From Abditibacteriaceae bacterium (GTDB taxonomy: Bacteria; Armatimonadota; Abditibacteriia; Abditibacteriales; Abditibacteriaceae), in the NCBI GenBank assembly GCA_019239895.1, contig JAFAZH010000052.1, forward strand, positions 1 through 64,000: a DNA stretch of 64,000 nt. Direction: 5' to 3'. The notes beneath the pieces were generated by a model. It worked only from the letters and a program-made list of their open reading frames with translations. It made no database searches and was not told the origin of the DNA. The position numbers were made by a program, and so were the translations under genes. The number at the start of each line of letters is the position of its first letter. The stretch's first letter is position 1. Shown here in pieces: positions 25,382-35,458 of the stretch.

Positions 25382-28300
25382 GTGAGAAGCCTTTACCTGC
25401 GTCCCGCTCTCCTGGGCATCACCTGTTTTGTCATGACTGCATTAATGACTTCTGCGGCCCATGCTCAAGCCGCCGCACCCCCACCCACGTCGCCTATCTT
25501 CACCGTAAATTCGACCGCTGACACGAGTGACGCAAATCCTGGCGACGGTGTCTGTGCTGATAGATCTGGGGCTTGCACCTTACGCGCCGCGATTCAAGAG
25601 GTCAACACTGGGCCATCACCTTTGCCAGCGCCTGGTGCTACCTACACTATTAAATTCAACATCAGCACTGGTGCTCAGACGATTGTTGTCAATTCGGCAC
25701 TGCCTGCCATCACGAAGTCTGTTACCATAGACGGCACTACTCAGCCTACCTATGGCGGGACGCCACTGATTTTTATTAAGCCCGCTTCTTCAACAGCTAT
25801 TGCCGTTAACGGGGCTGGTTTAGAACTTGATGCTGGCAGTGACGGCAGCACCATTAAAGCACTGGGCATCATTGGTTTTACGAATACGGGAAACAGCGGC
25901 ATTCATATTAGTGGGTCTTCATCTAATTTGGTGCAAGGATGTTATATTGGCGTGAATTCCAGCAGCGCCGTCAGTAGCAACGAAACGGGGGTCTTAATTG
26001 ATAATTCCTCGACAAATAACGTCATCGGCGGCACAACGACAGCCACACGCAACATTATCTCCGGCAATACGGCGGATGGAGTTGATATTTCCGGTAACGG
26101 AGTTACCGGAAATGTTATTGAGGGCAATTACATTGGAACGAATGTTGGTGGGACGGCCTCCGTTCAAAATGGTATTGGAGTCAACGTGGAGGCCAGCGCA
26201 AGTGGCAATACGATTGGTGGCACAGCGGCAGGCGCGGGTAATGTCATTTCGGGCAATATGGAAGGAGGCGTGAGTCTAAATGCTGCTAATAATAATACCG
26301 TTGAAGGGAATCTTATTGGCGCTGATGCTACTGGCAGCACGGCCCTGGGTAATGGTACTGTGGGTGGGGTGGGCATTGTTGCTGGGGCACAGGGTAATAC
26401 CATTGGCGGCACAACTGCGGCGGCGCGCAATATCATTTCTGGCAACACACCGTCAGGAGTTCTCATTGATGGTAGGAGTACCAACACCAACATTATCGAA
26501 GGCAACTATATTGGCACTGACGTCACTGGTAGCATGGCCCTGCCGAACAATCAGGATGGTGTCCTCATTGATAAAGGCGCACAGGGTAACAGCATCGGTG
26601 GCACAGGGGCAGGCGCGGGTAATGTCATTTCGGGTAATGGCCTCAACGGAATTAATATTCAAGGCACGGCTTCTGCCCCTCAAACCAGCCTCAACGTAGT
26701 GCAGGGTAATACTATTGGGCTTTGTGCAACTGGTACGTCTCTACCAAACCAAGGCAGCGGCGTTTCCATTAACACCAACGCCCAGAACAACACTATCGGT
26801 GGTGGCGCGACCGGAGCAGGCAATGTGATCAGCGGCAATAATAACTATGGTGTGGAAATTGGCTTAGTACCAGCAGGTGATAATACAGGTAGTAACACTG
26901 TGCAGGGTAACTATATTGGCACCGATGCCAGCAGTACGACGGGGCTGGGGAACAATCTCGAAGGTATCCACATCCTGGGATCGAATAGCAACCTCATCGG
27001 CACCAATGGCGATGGCATCAACGATGTAGGCGAACGTAATTTTATTGCTGGCAATGGTAGGGACGGTATTTATATTACTGGCAGTAATAGCAATGTCGTG
27101 CAGGGCAACTACATCGGGACGAATGTCAACGGCACCAGCGCATTGGGCAATGGTGCTGTTGGTGTGGAGGTGCGCTCTGGCGCACAGACCAATGCTATTG
27201 GCGGTGCAGCATCAGGACTGGGCAACGTCATCTCTGGTAACATTGGGGACGCTATCTCGATTGGTGATGCTGGCACCAGTCACAATACAGTGCAGGGTAA
27301 TTTGCTCGGCACCGATGTCACTGGCACCGTTGCACTGGCCAATGGTGGGTCGGGAGTAGATCTCTTTGGCGGGACGCAGGGCAATACTGTCGGTGGCACC
27401 ACATCCGCTGCGCGTAATATCATCTCTGGTAATAAGTTTCAAGGCGTCGCCCTCCAGAATCCCAACACAAATTCAAACATCGTGCAGGGTAATTTCATCG
27501 GGATTGATATCACTGGCACCTCTGGTCTGGCAAATGGGGGTGACGGCGTAGCCATTTATGATAGCGCCAGTAATAATACGGTCGGTGGCATAGCGGCAGG
27601 CGAGGGGAATAAGATTGGGCATAATAAAGGTGCGGGTGTGCGCGTAACCGATGGCACGACCCCCAGCAGCACCATAGGCAACTCCATTCGCGGTAATGCT
27701 ATTTCTGATAATAACGCCCTGGGCATCAATTTAGTGGGCGGAACGGAAAACAGTTTTGGCGTGACAGCCAATGATGCAGGTGACACTGACACCGGGCCGA
27801 ATAACCTTCAAAACTTCCCGGTCATCAATTATGCAACTCAAAGTGGCACCAATGCTGTTGTTGATGGCACCCTTGATACCACAGCGGTCAATGGCACAGT
27901 TTATAGTCTCGATTTTTACAGCACCCCGGCTACCGATATTGATCCTTCAGGTTTTGGTCAAGGTGAAACTTATGTGACCTCGACGAATGTGACCGTAGAT
28001 GCAACAGGTCATGCTGCCTTTAATCTGTCTCTAACCGGGGTGGCTGCCGGTAATTACATTACTGCCACGGCAACTCTCACCACTGGTTCGCTGGACACCA
28101 GCGAATTTAGTAAGGCTAACCTGGTTCAGACCTCTAATGTCGTGGTCAACACCAACGATACTGGGGCTGGCAGCCTGCGCAATGCGCTGAACTTTGCTCA
28201 CAATAATGCGCCTCAAACGGTCACCTTTAATATTCCGACCTCTGATCCTAATTTTAGCGGTGGGGTCTGGACAATTTCTCCAGGTTCTGCTCTGCCGACT

Positions 28301-31300
28301 CTAGATCAGAACACCACTATCGTAGACGGTTACAGCCAACCCGGTAGCACCGTCAATACTCTCTCCGTTGGAGATAACGCGGTCTTGAAGATCGTTCTCA
28401 ATGGAACATCGGCAGGCGCTAGCGCTAATGGTCTCACCATTCAGGATGCTTCTAATTGCGTGGTCAAGGGCTTAGTCATCAATAACTTTAAGGGTAATGG
28501 CGTCAGTATTCTGGACCCGGCGGGAGGCTCGGTCACGGCTAATAACAGTGTCACAGGCTGCTTCCTTGGCACGAATGCGGCGGGCACCACCGGGGCAGCG
28601 AATGTGGGGGATGGCATCAAGGTGAGCAATGGAGCCACTAACACATCCATTGGGAGTGCTGCTGTAGCCGACCGCAATATAATATCCGGGAATGCGGGTG
28701 CTGGCATTCAACTCGATGCTGTCACCAGTAGTAACGTGCAGGGCAACTATATCGGCACGCAAGCCAATGGCACTACACAATTGGCGAATACAGGCGTAGG
28801 CGTAGACATCTTAAATCTTGCTGTTAGCAACCAAATCGGTGGCACCACGGGTACCCCCGGCACCGGAGCAGGCAATATTATCTCTGGTAATGGAACTTCT
28901 GGTATTACCATTGAAGGTGGACAGAATAATACGGTGCTGGGCAATAGCATTGGCATGGGCGCTACGGGTAATGCTCTCTTTAATGGAGACCGGGGCGTTC
29001 TGCTATGGCAAAGTTCCGCCGCCGATGTGACCATTGGCAACGTCATCGGCGGCACGACCTCGACAGCGCGCAACCTCATCTCTGGTAACGTTAGCACGGG
29101 TGTAGAGTTACAGGGCAGTAATACGGCAAACAACTCCGTCATCGGTAACTATATCGGCACCGATGCCGCGGGCAGCAACGCCCAGCCCAATGCAGAAGGA
29201 GTGTTAGTCTGGTCAAACGCGCATAACAATAAAATCGGCGACGCGGTGGCAGGAGCAGGCAACCTGATTGCGGGCAATGGCACCTCCGGTGGGGTGGGCA
29301 TTAGCGGAGCAAAATCCAACACGGTGCAAAACAACAGCATTGGCTTGAATGCCGCTGGCACAGCAGCCTTGGCTAACCAGGGCAGTGGTATTACGCTCGA
29401 TGGAGATGCGCAGAGTAACCAGATAGGCGGTAACACCAACACCAATGCATTGGCCCGTAACATCATTTCCGGTAATGTTGGGCCAGGCATCAATATTCAG
29501 ACCGCTGCTGCCCCAGGGCCATCCAGCAACACCATCAGTGGTAACTACATCGGTCTGGATGCAGCCGGGGCTAACGGTGTTGCGAATCAGCAAAATGGTA
29601 TCAATATGACCGATAATTGCACCAGCAACATAATCGGTGGCAGCAACGCCGGTGAAGGCAACGTGATTTCAGGCAATGGCGGGCACGGTGTTGCTCTCTC
29701 TGGCAATGGCACCAATAATAACCAGATCAAAGGCAACCTAATTGGGGTGAACAGCACCGACACGGCTGCCGTGAAGAACAGCTTTGATGGCATTACTGTG
29801 CTCAATGGCCCTTTAAATACCGTCATCGGCGGCATAGGCGCGGCGGATGGCAATGTCCTCTCTGGAAATGGCGGAAATGGGCTTTCCATCAGCAATAGCA
29901 GTAATAGCACGGTGCAGGGCAATTTCATCGGCACCGACCAGAATGGCACTGCTTCGCTGGCCAATGCTGCGGGGGTGATAATTGAAGCGTCGGCGCAAGC
30001 TAATATTATCGGCGGAACTACAGCGGCAGCGCGTAATATCATTTCTGGGAACACTGGCGTCGGGGTTCACATCACAGACTTTGGCACCACCGGCAATTTA
30101 GTAGAAGGTAACTTCATCGGCACTAATAAGGCGGGGACGAGTGCCCTGCACAATGGTGATGGTGTGGTTATCGCTATTGATGCCGACAATAACACTATAG
30201 GCGGCACCACTACTGGTGCTGGTAACGTCATTTCGGGCAACACCTTAGCTGGTATTGACATACTCAGTCCCACGGCCACAACTCCCGGCACTCCCGTAGG
30301 CAACACGGTGCAGGGCAACTTCCTTGGTACCAATGCCACCGGTGTTAGTACCGTGCCTAATGGTACAGATGGCGTTGATATTTTTGGCGGCGCCATCAAG
30401 AACCTGATCGGTGGCACGACGGCTGGTGCTGGAAACATAATTTCTGGCAACAGTTCCGGTGCCGGAATCGAGATTAACGGCACGGGCACCAATAACAACC
30501 TTGTGCAAGGGAATTTCATTGGCACGAACACGGTTAATAGCACTACTCTAGGCAATGACTTCAGCGGAGTTTCTATTTTTAGTGGCGCACAGAACAATGT
30601 CATCGGCGGCATCTCAACTGCGGCCCGCAACATTATTTCTGGTAATGGAACTGCCGGGATTGAGATAAATGGCACGGGCACCAGTAACAACTCCGTGCAG
30701 GGTAACTATATCGGCACCGATACCACCGGGGCCAGTGCGGTACCGAATAAGCTTGATGGGGTGTTTATCGGCACTGGTGCCAGTAGTAACACCATTGGCG
30801 GCACTACCGCAGCGGCCCGTAATATCATCTCTGGAAGCAAAAACGCGACAGGCAATAGCGGCGTCGGTGTGGAGATTGGCCAAGCTTCAAATAACACGGT
30901 GGCAGGCAACTTCATTGGCACGAACGCGGCGGGCACAGCGGCGATTCCCAATGCCGTATTTGGTGTTCTGTTGGGACAAAACGCGCAGAATAACATTATT
31001 GGTGGTAGCACTACCGGAGCGGGCAACCTCATCTCCGGCAATGTGAATGATGGTATCAACCTTCAGGGCAATGCGAACGGCACGCAGGTGCCCAGCGGCA
31101 ATCAAATTCTGGGCAACTTCATTGGCACGGATGCTGGGGGTACCGGAGCTTTGCCGAACCTGCGGGGTGTCAACCTCTTTAACGGCGCAAAGAACAACAT
31201 CATTGGCAGCCTGGCAGCGGGCAACACCATTGCCTTCAACACCGGGTCGGGTGTGCAGGTGGGGCAGGGGGTTTCAACGGTTAACGCGACTGGCAACACC

Positions 31301-34300
31301 ATTCGCGGCAACACGATTTTCAGCAACGGCGGGCTGGGCATTAACTTGCAGCCCTCTGGTGAGGCAGCGAACGTGGTTACGGCCAATGATGCAGGCGATG
31401 CTGACACCGGGCCAAATAACCTTCAGAATTTTCCAGTTATCACTAATGTGACAACCAACGGTGGACAAACAATCATTGGCGGCACCCTGAACAGCATCGC
31501 CAATAACACCTTTGCCATTGATTTCTATCGCAATACAACGGAAGATAGCACCGGGTCAGGGGAAGGCGAGGTTTACATTGGCAGCCAGAATGCAACGACC
31601 AATGGCAGCGGTAATGCCTCGTTTAGCCTGACAATAAATGGTACCTTTGCCGGGCAATTCTTTACCGCAACGGCGACCAACACAACAAGTGGGAGCAGCT
31701 TTGGGGACACCAGTGAATTCGCCCAGGATCAGACCTCGACTCCGGCAGCTTTGAGGTTGAATATTGTCACTTCCCCGGCTACCACTCCTCCCACTTTCAG
31801 CGAAGGCGCGGGAAGCAATGCTGCGATTGGCACGGTCACGCGTAACACCTTTACTGGCTCGGACTTAGTAGTGACTCTGACCAGCAGCAACACGGGCAAA
31901 GTGACGGTGCCTGCCACCGTCACCATTCCAGCGGGCCAGACATCCGTGACGTTCCCCATCAGCGCGGTAGACAACGCGGTGGCGGACGGCTCGCAGAACG
32001 TCAAAATTACGGCCAGTGCCACCGGGCATAATCCTGATTCAACCACTGTAGTCGTCACCGATAATGATACTGCGGGCATCATCGTCGCGCCCACTACCGG
32101 CTTGACCACCACCTCCACTGGCGGCACGGCCACCTTCACCGTAAAGCTTAATAGCCAGCCCGTGGGGAATGTGACCATCGGATTGAGTAGCAGCAACACC
32201 AACCAGGGCACAGTTTCGCCTGCCACCTTGACCTTTACACCACAAAACTACAACCTAGCGCAAACCGTGACCGTGACGGGTGCCAACGACCAATCTTCCA
32301 GCACCAATCAAACTTACAAGATTACCTTAGACCCCGCTGGCAGCAATGACGCAGGTTACAAAAACTTAGCGCCTGTTATTTTGAATGTCACCAATGTCTA
32401 CAGTGCTGGTGCTATCATCGTTACTCCAACCACAGGCTTAACCACGACCGAAGCCGGTGGCACGGCGACGTTCACGGTTAGCCTCAGTAGCAAGCCTGGC
32501 AGCAATGTCACCATTCCTTTGAGCAGTAGTAACAGCGGGGAAGGCACTGTGGCTCCGGCCTCTTTGCTCTTCACGCCACAGAACTTTAATGTGCCGCAGA
32601 CGGTGACTGTTAAAGGTGTAGATGATCAAGTGGCTGATGGCGATCAAACCTATACGATTAACGTTGGGCCAGCCACTAGTAGCGATGTTCAATATAACGG
32701 CCAAAGTGGTGCTGCGGTCACTGTCGTCAACAAAGATAACGATGCCGTTGGCTTTGTAGTGACTCCCACCGCTGGCTTAAAGACTACCAAGTCTGGGGGA
32801 CAGGCGATCTTCACTGTTAAGCTCAAGAGCCAACCCACTAATAATGTGCGGCTTGGTTTGCGCAGCAGTAACCCGCAACAGGGCGTAGTCAGTCCGGTCA
32901 CGTTGTTGTTCACACCAGCCAACTGGAATGTGGCTCAGCAGGTGACGATTACCGGGGTAAATAACCACAAGCAAGAAGCACCACAACTCTATCAAATTAT
33001 CACTTTTAGCCTGAGTGCTGATGCAAAGTACAATCGTTTGCCTGTGCCTAACGTGCAGGTCACCAATGAGGGCACTAATACAGTCGGCTTTACCGTCTTC
33101 CCGTTGACGGGTTTAACCACAACTTCCGGCGGCGGCAGTGACAGCTTCGCCATGCGCTTGAACACGCAGCCTACCGCGAAAGTGACGATCCCGGTGAGCA
33201 GCAGTGATACCGGGCAAGGCACCGTTACACCCACGGTTCTGGTCTTTACCCCGGCCAATTGGAGAACGCCCCAGCATGTGACAGTGCAGGGAGTGAATAG
33301 CCTGGCGGCTGGCGCAATTACTTATCATATTCTGCTTGGCCCGGCCCAGAGTAGCGATCAAGGCTACAACGGCCTGACTCCGCCATCCGTCACGGTGGTC
33401 AATTTGCATCAGCGCAAAGCAGGCTTCTTTGTGACGCCGCAGGCGGGGCTTACCACGACGGAACAGGGCGGCACCGCCACGTTCACGATCAAGCTGAATA
33501 GCCAACCCACTTCTATTGTGACCATTGGACTGAGTAGCAGCAACCTCTCAAATGGCACAGTGTCGCCCTCGATAATAATCTTTAACCGCAACAATTGGAA
33601 CGCCCCACACACAGTTACGGTGACTGGCGCGGCGGATAATGCCCACAGCCTTCATGAGCCTTATGAGATTATCACGACCCCTGCCGTTAGTTCGGATACG
33701 CAGTACAATGGCTTAAACCCGCCCGATGTGCAGGTCACCAATATTGATAACAACGGTAAGCCCACTATTACTCTCACCCCGTTAACCGCTACCTTGCTCG
33801 TTGGCCAACAACAGCAATTCCTGGCCACAGTCACCGGCTTGGGGAAGGTAGCGGTTAACTGGCAGGTGCAGGAGTCCGACTCTGGTGGCACCATTACAAC
33901 GGATGGTCTCTATACTGCGCCCGACGTGCCGGGCCGCTATCATGTTGTGGTGTCAGTGGTGGGGCATCCTGATTTGGTGGCGACGGCGGTCGTGAATGTT
34001 GTCACGCAGACCAGCGTGGCCTTTAGCTGGGGCGACAACACCTTTGGTGAATTGGGCATTGGTAATCACCAAGACCAACCTCTACCACAACTTGTCAATA
34101 ACATTACGGATGTGTTGACGGTAGCTGCTGGTGGCTCCCATAGTCTGGCTCTTACAAAGGATGGCCTGGTTCATGCTTGGGGTTATAACGGAGCAGGTCA
34201 ACTGGGCGATGGCACCAATGAGGATAGGCTATCACCCGTAACAGTTGATAACCTCGCGGGGGTGCGTGCGGTGGCCGCAGGTTGGTATCATTCCCTGGCC

Positions 34301-35422
34301 TTAAAACAGGATGGCACCGTCTGGGCCTGGGGTCTTAACCAATCAGGACAATTAGGTGATGGCACCAATAATGACAGCAGTTTGCCAGTGCAAGTGCAGA
34401 ACTTGCGTAACGTGCAGGCGATTGCTGCGGGCGTTTATTTCAGTCTCGCCTTAAAACAGGATGGCACCGTCTGGGCCTGGGGCAGCAACTTCTACGGCCA
34501 ATTGGGTGATGGCACGACCAATGACACCAGTACACCCGTGCAGGTCGCTGATCTGACTGGCGTGCGTGCCATTAGTGCCGGGACAGCGCACAGCGTGGCA
34601 CTGATGGCTGATGGCAGTGTACGCACCTGGGGCTGGAACCACTATGGTCAGTTAGGCAATGGACAACCTGACGATAGCACAACCCCCACGACGGTCAGTA
34701 GCCCGACCACCTCGACTGGCACACTCGGCTCCACGAATCTCACCGGAGTGCAAGCCGTGGCTGCCGGTTACGCTCACACCCTATTCCTGCTCAAAGATGG
34801 CACCATCCTCTCCTGTGGTAACAATGCCTATGGACAATTAGGCGATGAAAGCCAAAACACGCGGCGGATTCCAGTGCCAGTGAATGACTTGACTGGAGTC
34901 AAAGCTATCGCTGCCGGGGCCGGACACAGCCTGGCCTTGTTGATGGATGGCAGCGTCTTTGGCTGGGGCGATAACAGTCACGGCCAATTAGGTGGCAGCA
35001 AGAATGCCCACGAGTTAGAGCCTGTTGCCGTCGAGCGAATCGGAGCCATCAAAGCCATTGCCGCAGGCTACAAGCACAGCTTAGCCGTTAACCAAGGGAT
35101 GGCCACATCAGCCGCCGCGTTAGCCGCTTTACGCTTATCCAACGGGCAGGCCGATGCCACTAAAAGCATTGTGGTGCTGGATTTTGTGGAAGCTCTCAAT
35201 TCCCTCACTGCTGCTGATGCCAGCCATTATAGTGTCCTGTCCTCTGGTCATGCTGTGCGGGTTGAAAGTGCCTCTTATAATGTGAGTCAGCATCGTGTTA
35301 TTGTGAGTGTGCCTGAAGGTTCACTCCACAGGGGAGATTCTGTTATCCTCAGTTGGAACGGGATGCATACGGCCAAGGGTGTCCTTATGGCTAATGGCAG
35401 CACGATATTAATAGCAAGGTAA
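25382..35422 (+). CDS. Giant exported beta-helix / Calx-beta-like / RCC1-propeller protein
   Basis: A 3346-residue surface or secreted protein. GTG at 25382 has AAGAGGAA upstream and directly precedes a signal peptide ending AAHAQA; an earlier in-frame ATG would place 40 odd residues before it. Order: signal peptide; CSLREA-type segment (about 40-75, GDGVCADRSGACTLRAAI); right-handed beta-helix units with IGGTTAAARNIISGN-like turns in two blocks (about 140-790 and 1000-1980), about 23 units in all; a second LRNAL motif at about 930; a Calx-beta domain (about 2133-2228); five tandem Calx-beta-like repeats; an Ig-like domain; seven RCC1 blades (WGxNxxGQLGDG, about 2877-3236); and a terminal roughly 100-residue Ig-like domain. 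Probable roles are adhesion or polysaccharide binding; this is inference. Confidence 0.88.
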   Translation: MRSLYLRPALLGITCFVMTALMTSAAHAQAAAPPPTSPIFTVNSTADTSDANPGDGVCADRSGACTLRAAIQEVNTGPSPLPAPGATYTIKFNISTGAQTIVVNSALPAITKSVTIDGTTQPTYGGTPLIFIKPASSTAIAVNGAGLELDAGSDGSTIKALGIIGFTNTGNSGIHISGSSSNLVQGCYIGVNSSSAVSSNETGVLIDNSSTNNVIGGTTTATRNIISGNTADGVDISGNGVTGNVIEGNYIGTNVGGTASVQNGIGVNVEASASGNTIGGTAAGAGNVISGNMEGGVSLNAANNNTVEGNLIGADATGSTALGNGTVGGVGIVAGAQGNTIGGTTAAARNIISGNTPSGVLIDGRSTNTNIIEGNYIGTDVTGSMALPNNQDGVLIDKGAQGNSIGGTGAGAGNVISGNGLNGINIQGTASAPQTSLNVVQGNTIGLCATGTSLPNQGSGVSINTNAQNNTIGGGATGAGNVISGNNNYGVEIGLVPAGDNTGSNTVQGNYIGTDASSTTGLGNNLEGIHILGSNSNLIGTNGDGINDVGERNFIAGNGRDGIYITGSNSNVVQGNYIGTNVNGTSALGNGAVGVEVRSGAQTNAIGGAASGLGNVISGNIGDAISIGDAGTSHNTVQGNLLGTDVTGTVALANGGSGVDLFGGTQGNTVGGTTSAARNIISGNKFQGVALQNPNTNSNIVQGNFIGIDITGTSGLANGGDGVAIYDSASNNTVGGIAAGEGNKIGHNKGAGVRVTDGTTPSSTIGNSIRGNAISDNNALGINLVGGTENSFGVTANDAGDTDTGPNNLQNFPVINYATQSGTNAVVDGTLDTTAVNGTVYSLDFYSTPATDIDPSGFGQGETYVTSTNVTVDATGHAAFNLSLTGVAAGNYITATATLTTGSLDTSEFSKANLVQTSNVVVNTNDTGAGSLRNALNFAHNNAPQTVTFNIPTSDPNFSGGVWTISPGSALPTLDQNTTIVDGYSQPGSTVNTLSVGDNAVLKIVLNGTSAGASANGLTIQDASNCVVKGLVINNFKGNGVSILDPAGGSVTANNSVTGCFLGTNAAGTTGAANVGDGIKVSNGATNTSIGSAAVADRNIISGNAGAGIQLDAVTSSNVQGNYIGTQANGTTQLANTGVGVDILNLAVSNQIGGTTGTPGTGAGNIISGNGTSGITIEGGQNNTVLGNSIGMGATGNALFNGDRGVLLWQSSAADVTIGNVIGGTTSTARNLISGNVSTGVELQGSNTANNSVIGNYIGTDAAGSNAQPNAEGVLVWSNAHNNKIGDAVAGAGNLIAGNGTSGGVGISGAKSNTVQNNSIGLNAAGTAALANQGSGITLDGDAQSNQIGGNTNTNALARNIISGNVGPGINIQTAAAPGPSSNTISGNYIGLDAAGANGVANQQNGINMTDNCTSNIIGGSNAGEGNVISGNGGHGVALSGNGTNNNQIKGNLIGVNSTDTAAVKNSFDGITVLNGPLNTVIGGIGAADGNVLSGNGGNGLSISNSSNSTVQGNFIGTDQNGTASLANAAGVIIEASAQANIIGGTTAAARNIISGNTGVGVHITDFGTTGNLVEGNFIGTNKAGTSALHNGDGVVIAIDADNNTIGGTTTGAGNVISGNTLAGIDILSPTATTPGTPVGNTVQGNFLGTNATGVSTVPNGTDGVDIFGGAIKNLIGGTTAGAGNIISGNSSGAGIEINGTGTNNNLVQGNFIGTNTVNSTTLGNDFSGVSIFSGAQNNVIGGISTAARNIISGNGTAGIEINGTGTSNNSVQGNYIGTDTTGASAVPNKLDGVFIGTGASSNTIGGTTAAARNIISGSKNATGNSGVGVEIGQASNNTVAGNFIGTNAAGTAAIPNAVFGVLLGQNAQNNIIGGSTTGAGNLISGNVNDGINLQGNANGTQVPSGNQILGNFIGTDAGGTGALPNLRGVNLFNGAKNNIIGSLAAGNTIAFNTGSGVQVGQGVSTVNATGNTIRGNTIFSNGGLGINLQPSGEAANVVTANDAGDADTGPNNLQNFPVITNVTTNGGQTIIGGTLNSIANNTFAIDFYRNTTEDSTGSGEGEVYIGSQNATTNGSGNASFSLTINGTFAGQFFTATATNTTSGSSFGDTSEFAQDQTSTPAALRLNIVTSPATTPPTFSEGAGSNAAIGTVTRNTFTGSDLVVTLTSSNTGKVTVPATVTIPAGQTSVTFPISAVDNAVADGSQNVKITASATGHNPDSTTVVVTDNDTAGIIVAPTTGLTTTSTGGTATFTVKLNSQPVGNVTIGLSSSNTNQGTVSPATLTFTPQNYNLAQTVTVTGANDQSSSTNQTYKITLDPAGSNDAGYKNLAPVILNVTNVYSAGAIIVTPTTGLTTTEAGGTATFTVSLSSKPGSNVTIPLSSSNSGEGTVAPASLLFTPQNFNVPQTVTVKGVDDQVADGDQTYTINVGPATSSDVQYNGQSGAAVTVVNKDNDAVGFVVTPTAGLKTTKSGGQAIFTVKLKSQPTNNVRLGLRSSNPQQGVVSPVTLLFTPANWNVAQQVTITGVNNHKQEAPQLYQIITFSLSADAKYNRLPVPNVQVTNEGTNTVGFTVFPLTGLTTTSGGGSDSFAMRLNTQPTAKVTIPVSSSDTGQGTVTPTVLVFTPANWRTPQHVTVQGVNSLAAGAITYHILLGPAQSSDQGYNGLTPPSVTVVNLHQRKAGFFVTPQAGLTTTEQGGTATFTIKLNSQPTSIVTIGLSSSNLSNGTVSPSIIIFNRNNWNAPHTVTVTGAADNAHSLHEPYEIITTPAVSSDTQYNGLNPPDVQVTNIDNNGKPTITLTPLTATLLVGQQQQFLATVTGLGKVAVNWQVQESDSGGTITTDGLYTAPDVPGRYHVVVSVVGHPDLVATAVVNVVTQTSVAFSWGDNTFGELGIGNHQDQPLPQLVNNITDVLTVAAGGSHSLALTKDGLVHAWGYNGAGQLGDGTNEDRLSPVTVDNLAGVRAVAAGWYHSLALKQDGTVWAWGLNQSGQLGDGTNNDSSLPVQVQNLRNVQAIAAGVYFSLALKQDGTVWAWGSNFYGQLGDGTTNDTSTPVQVADLTGVRAISAGTAHSVALMADGSVRTWGWNHYGQLGNGQPDDSTTPTTVSSPTTSTGTLGSTNLTGVQAVAAGYAHTLFLLKDGTILSCGNNAYGQLGDESQNTRRIPVPVNDLTGVKAIAAGAGHSLALLMDGSVFGWGDNSHGQLGGSKNAHELEPVAVERIGAIKAIAAGYKHSLAVNQGMATSAAALAALRLSNGQADATKSIVVLDFVEALNSLTAADASHYSVLSSGHAVRVESASYNVSQHRVIVSVPEGSLHRGDSVILSWNGMHTAKGVLMANGSTILIAR

Positions 35423-35458
35423 TTTAGTGTTAGCCCTTGCCGAGCCAGGAGACCACCT

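Noticed and set aside
25800..31330. Regular repeated units that could suggest a CRISPR-like array
   Set aside because: The units are in frame, differ from each other, and encode beta-helix turns.
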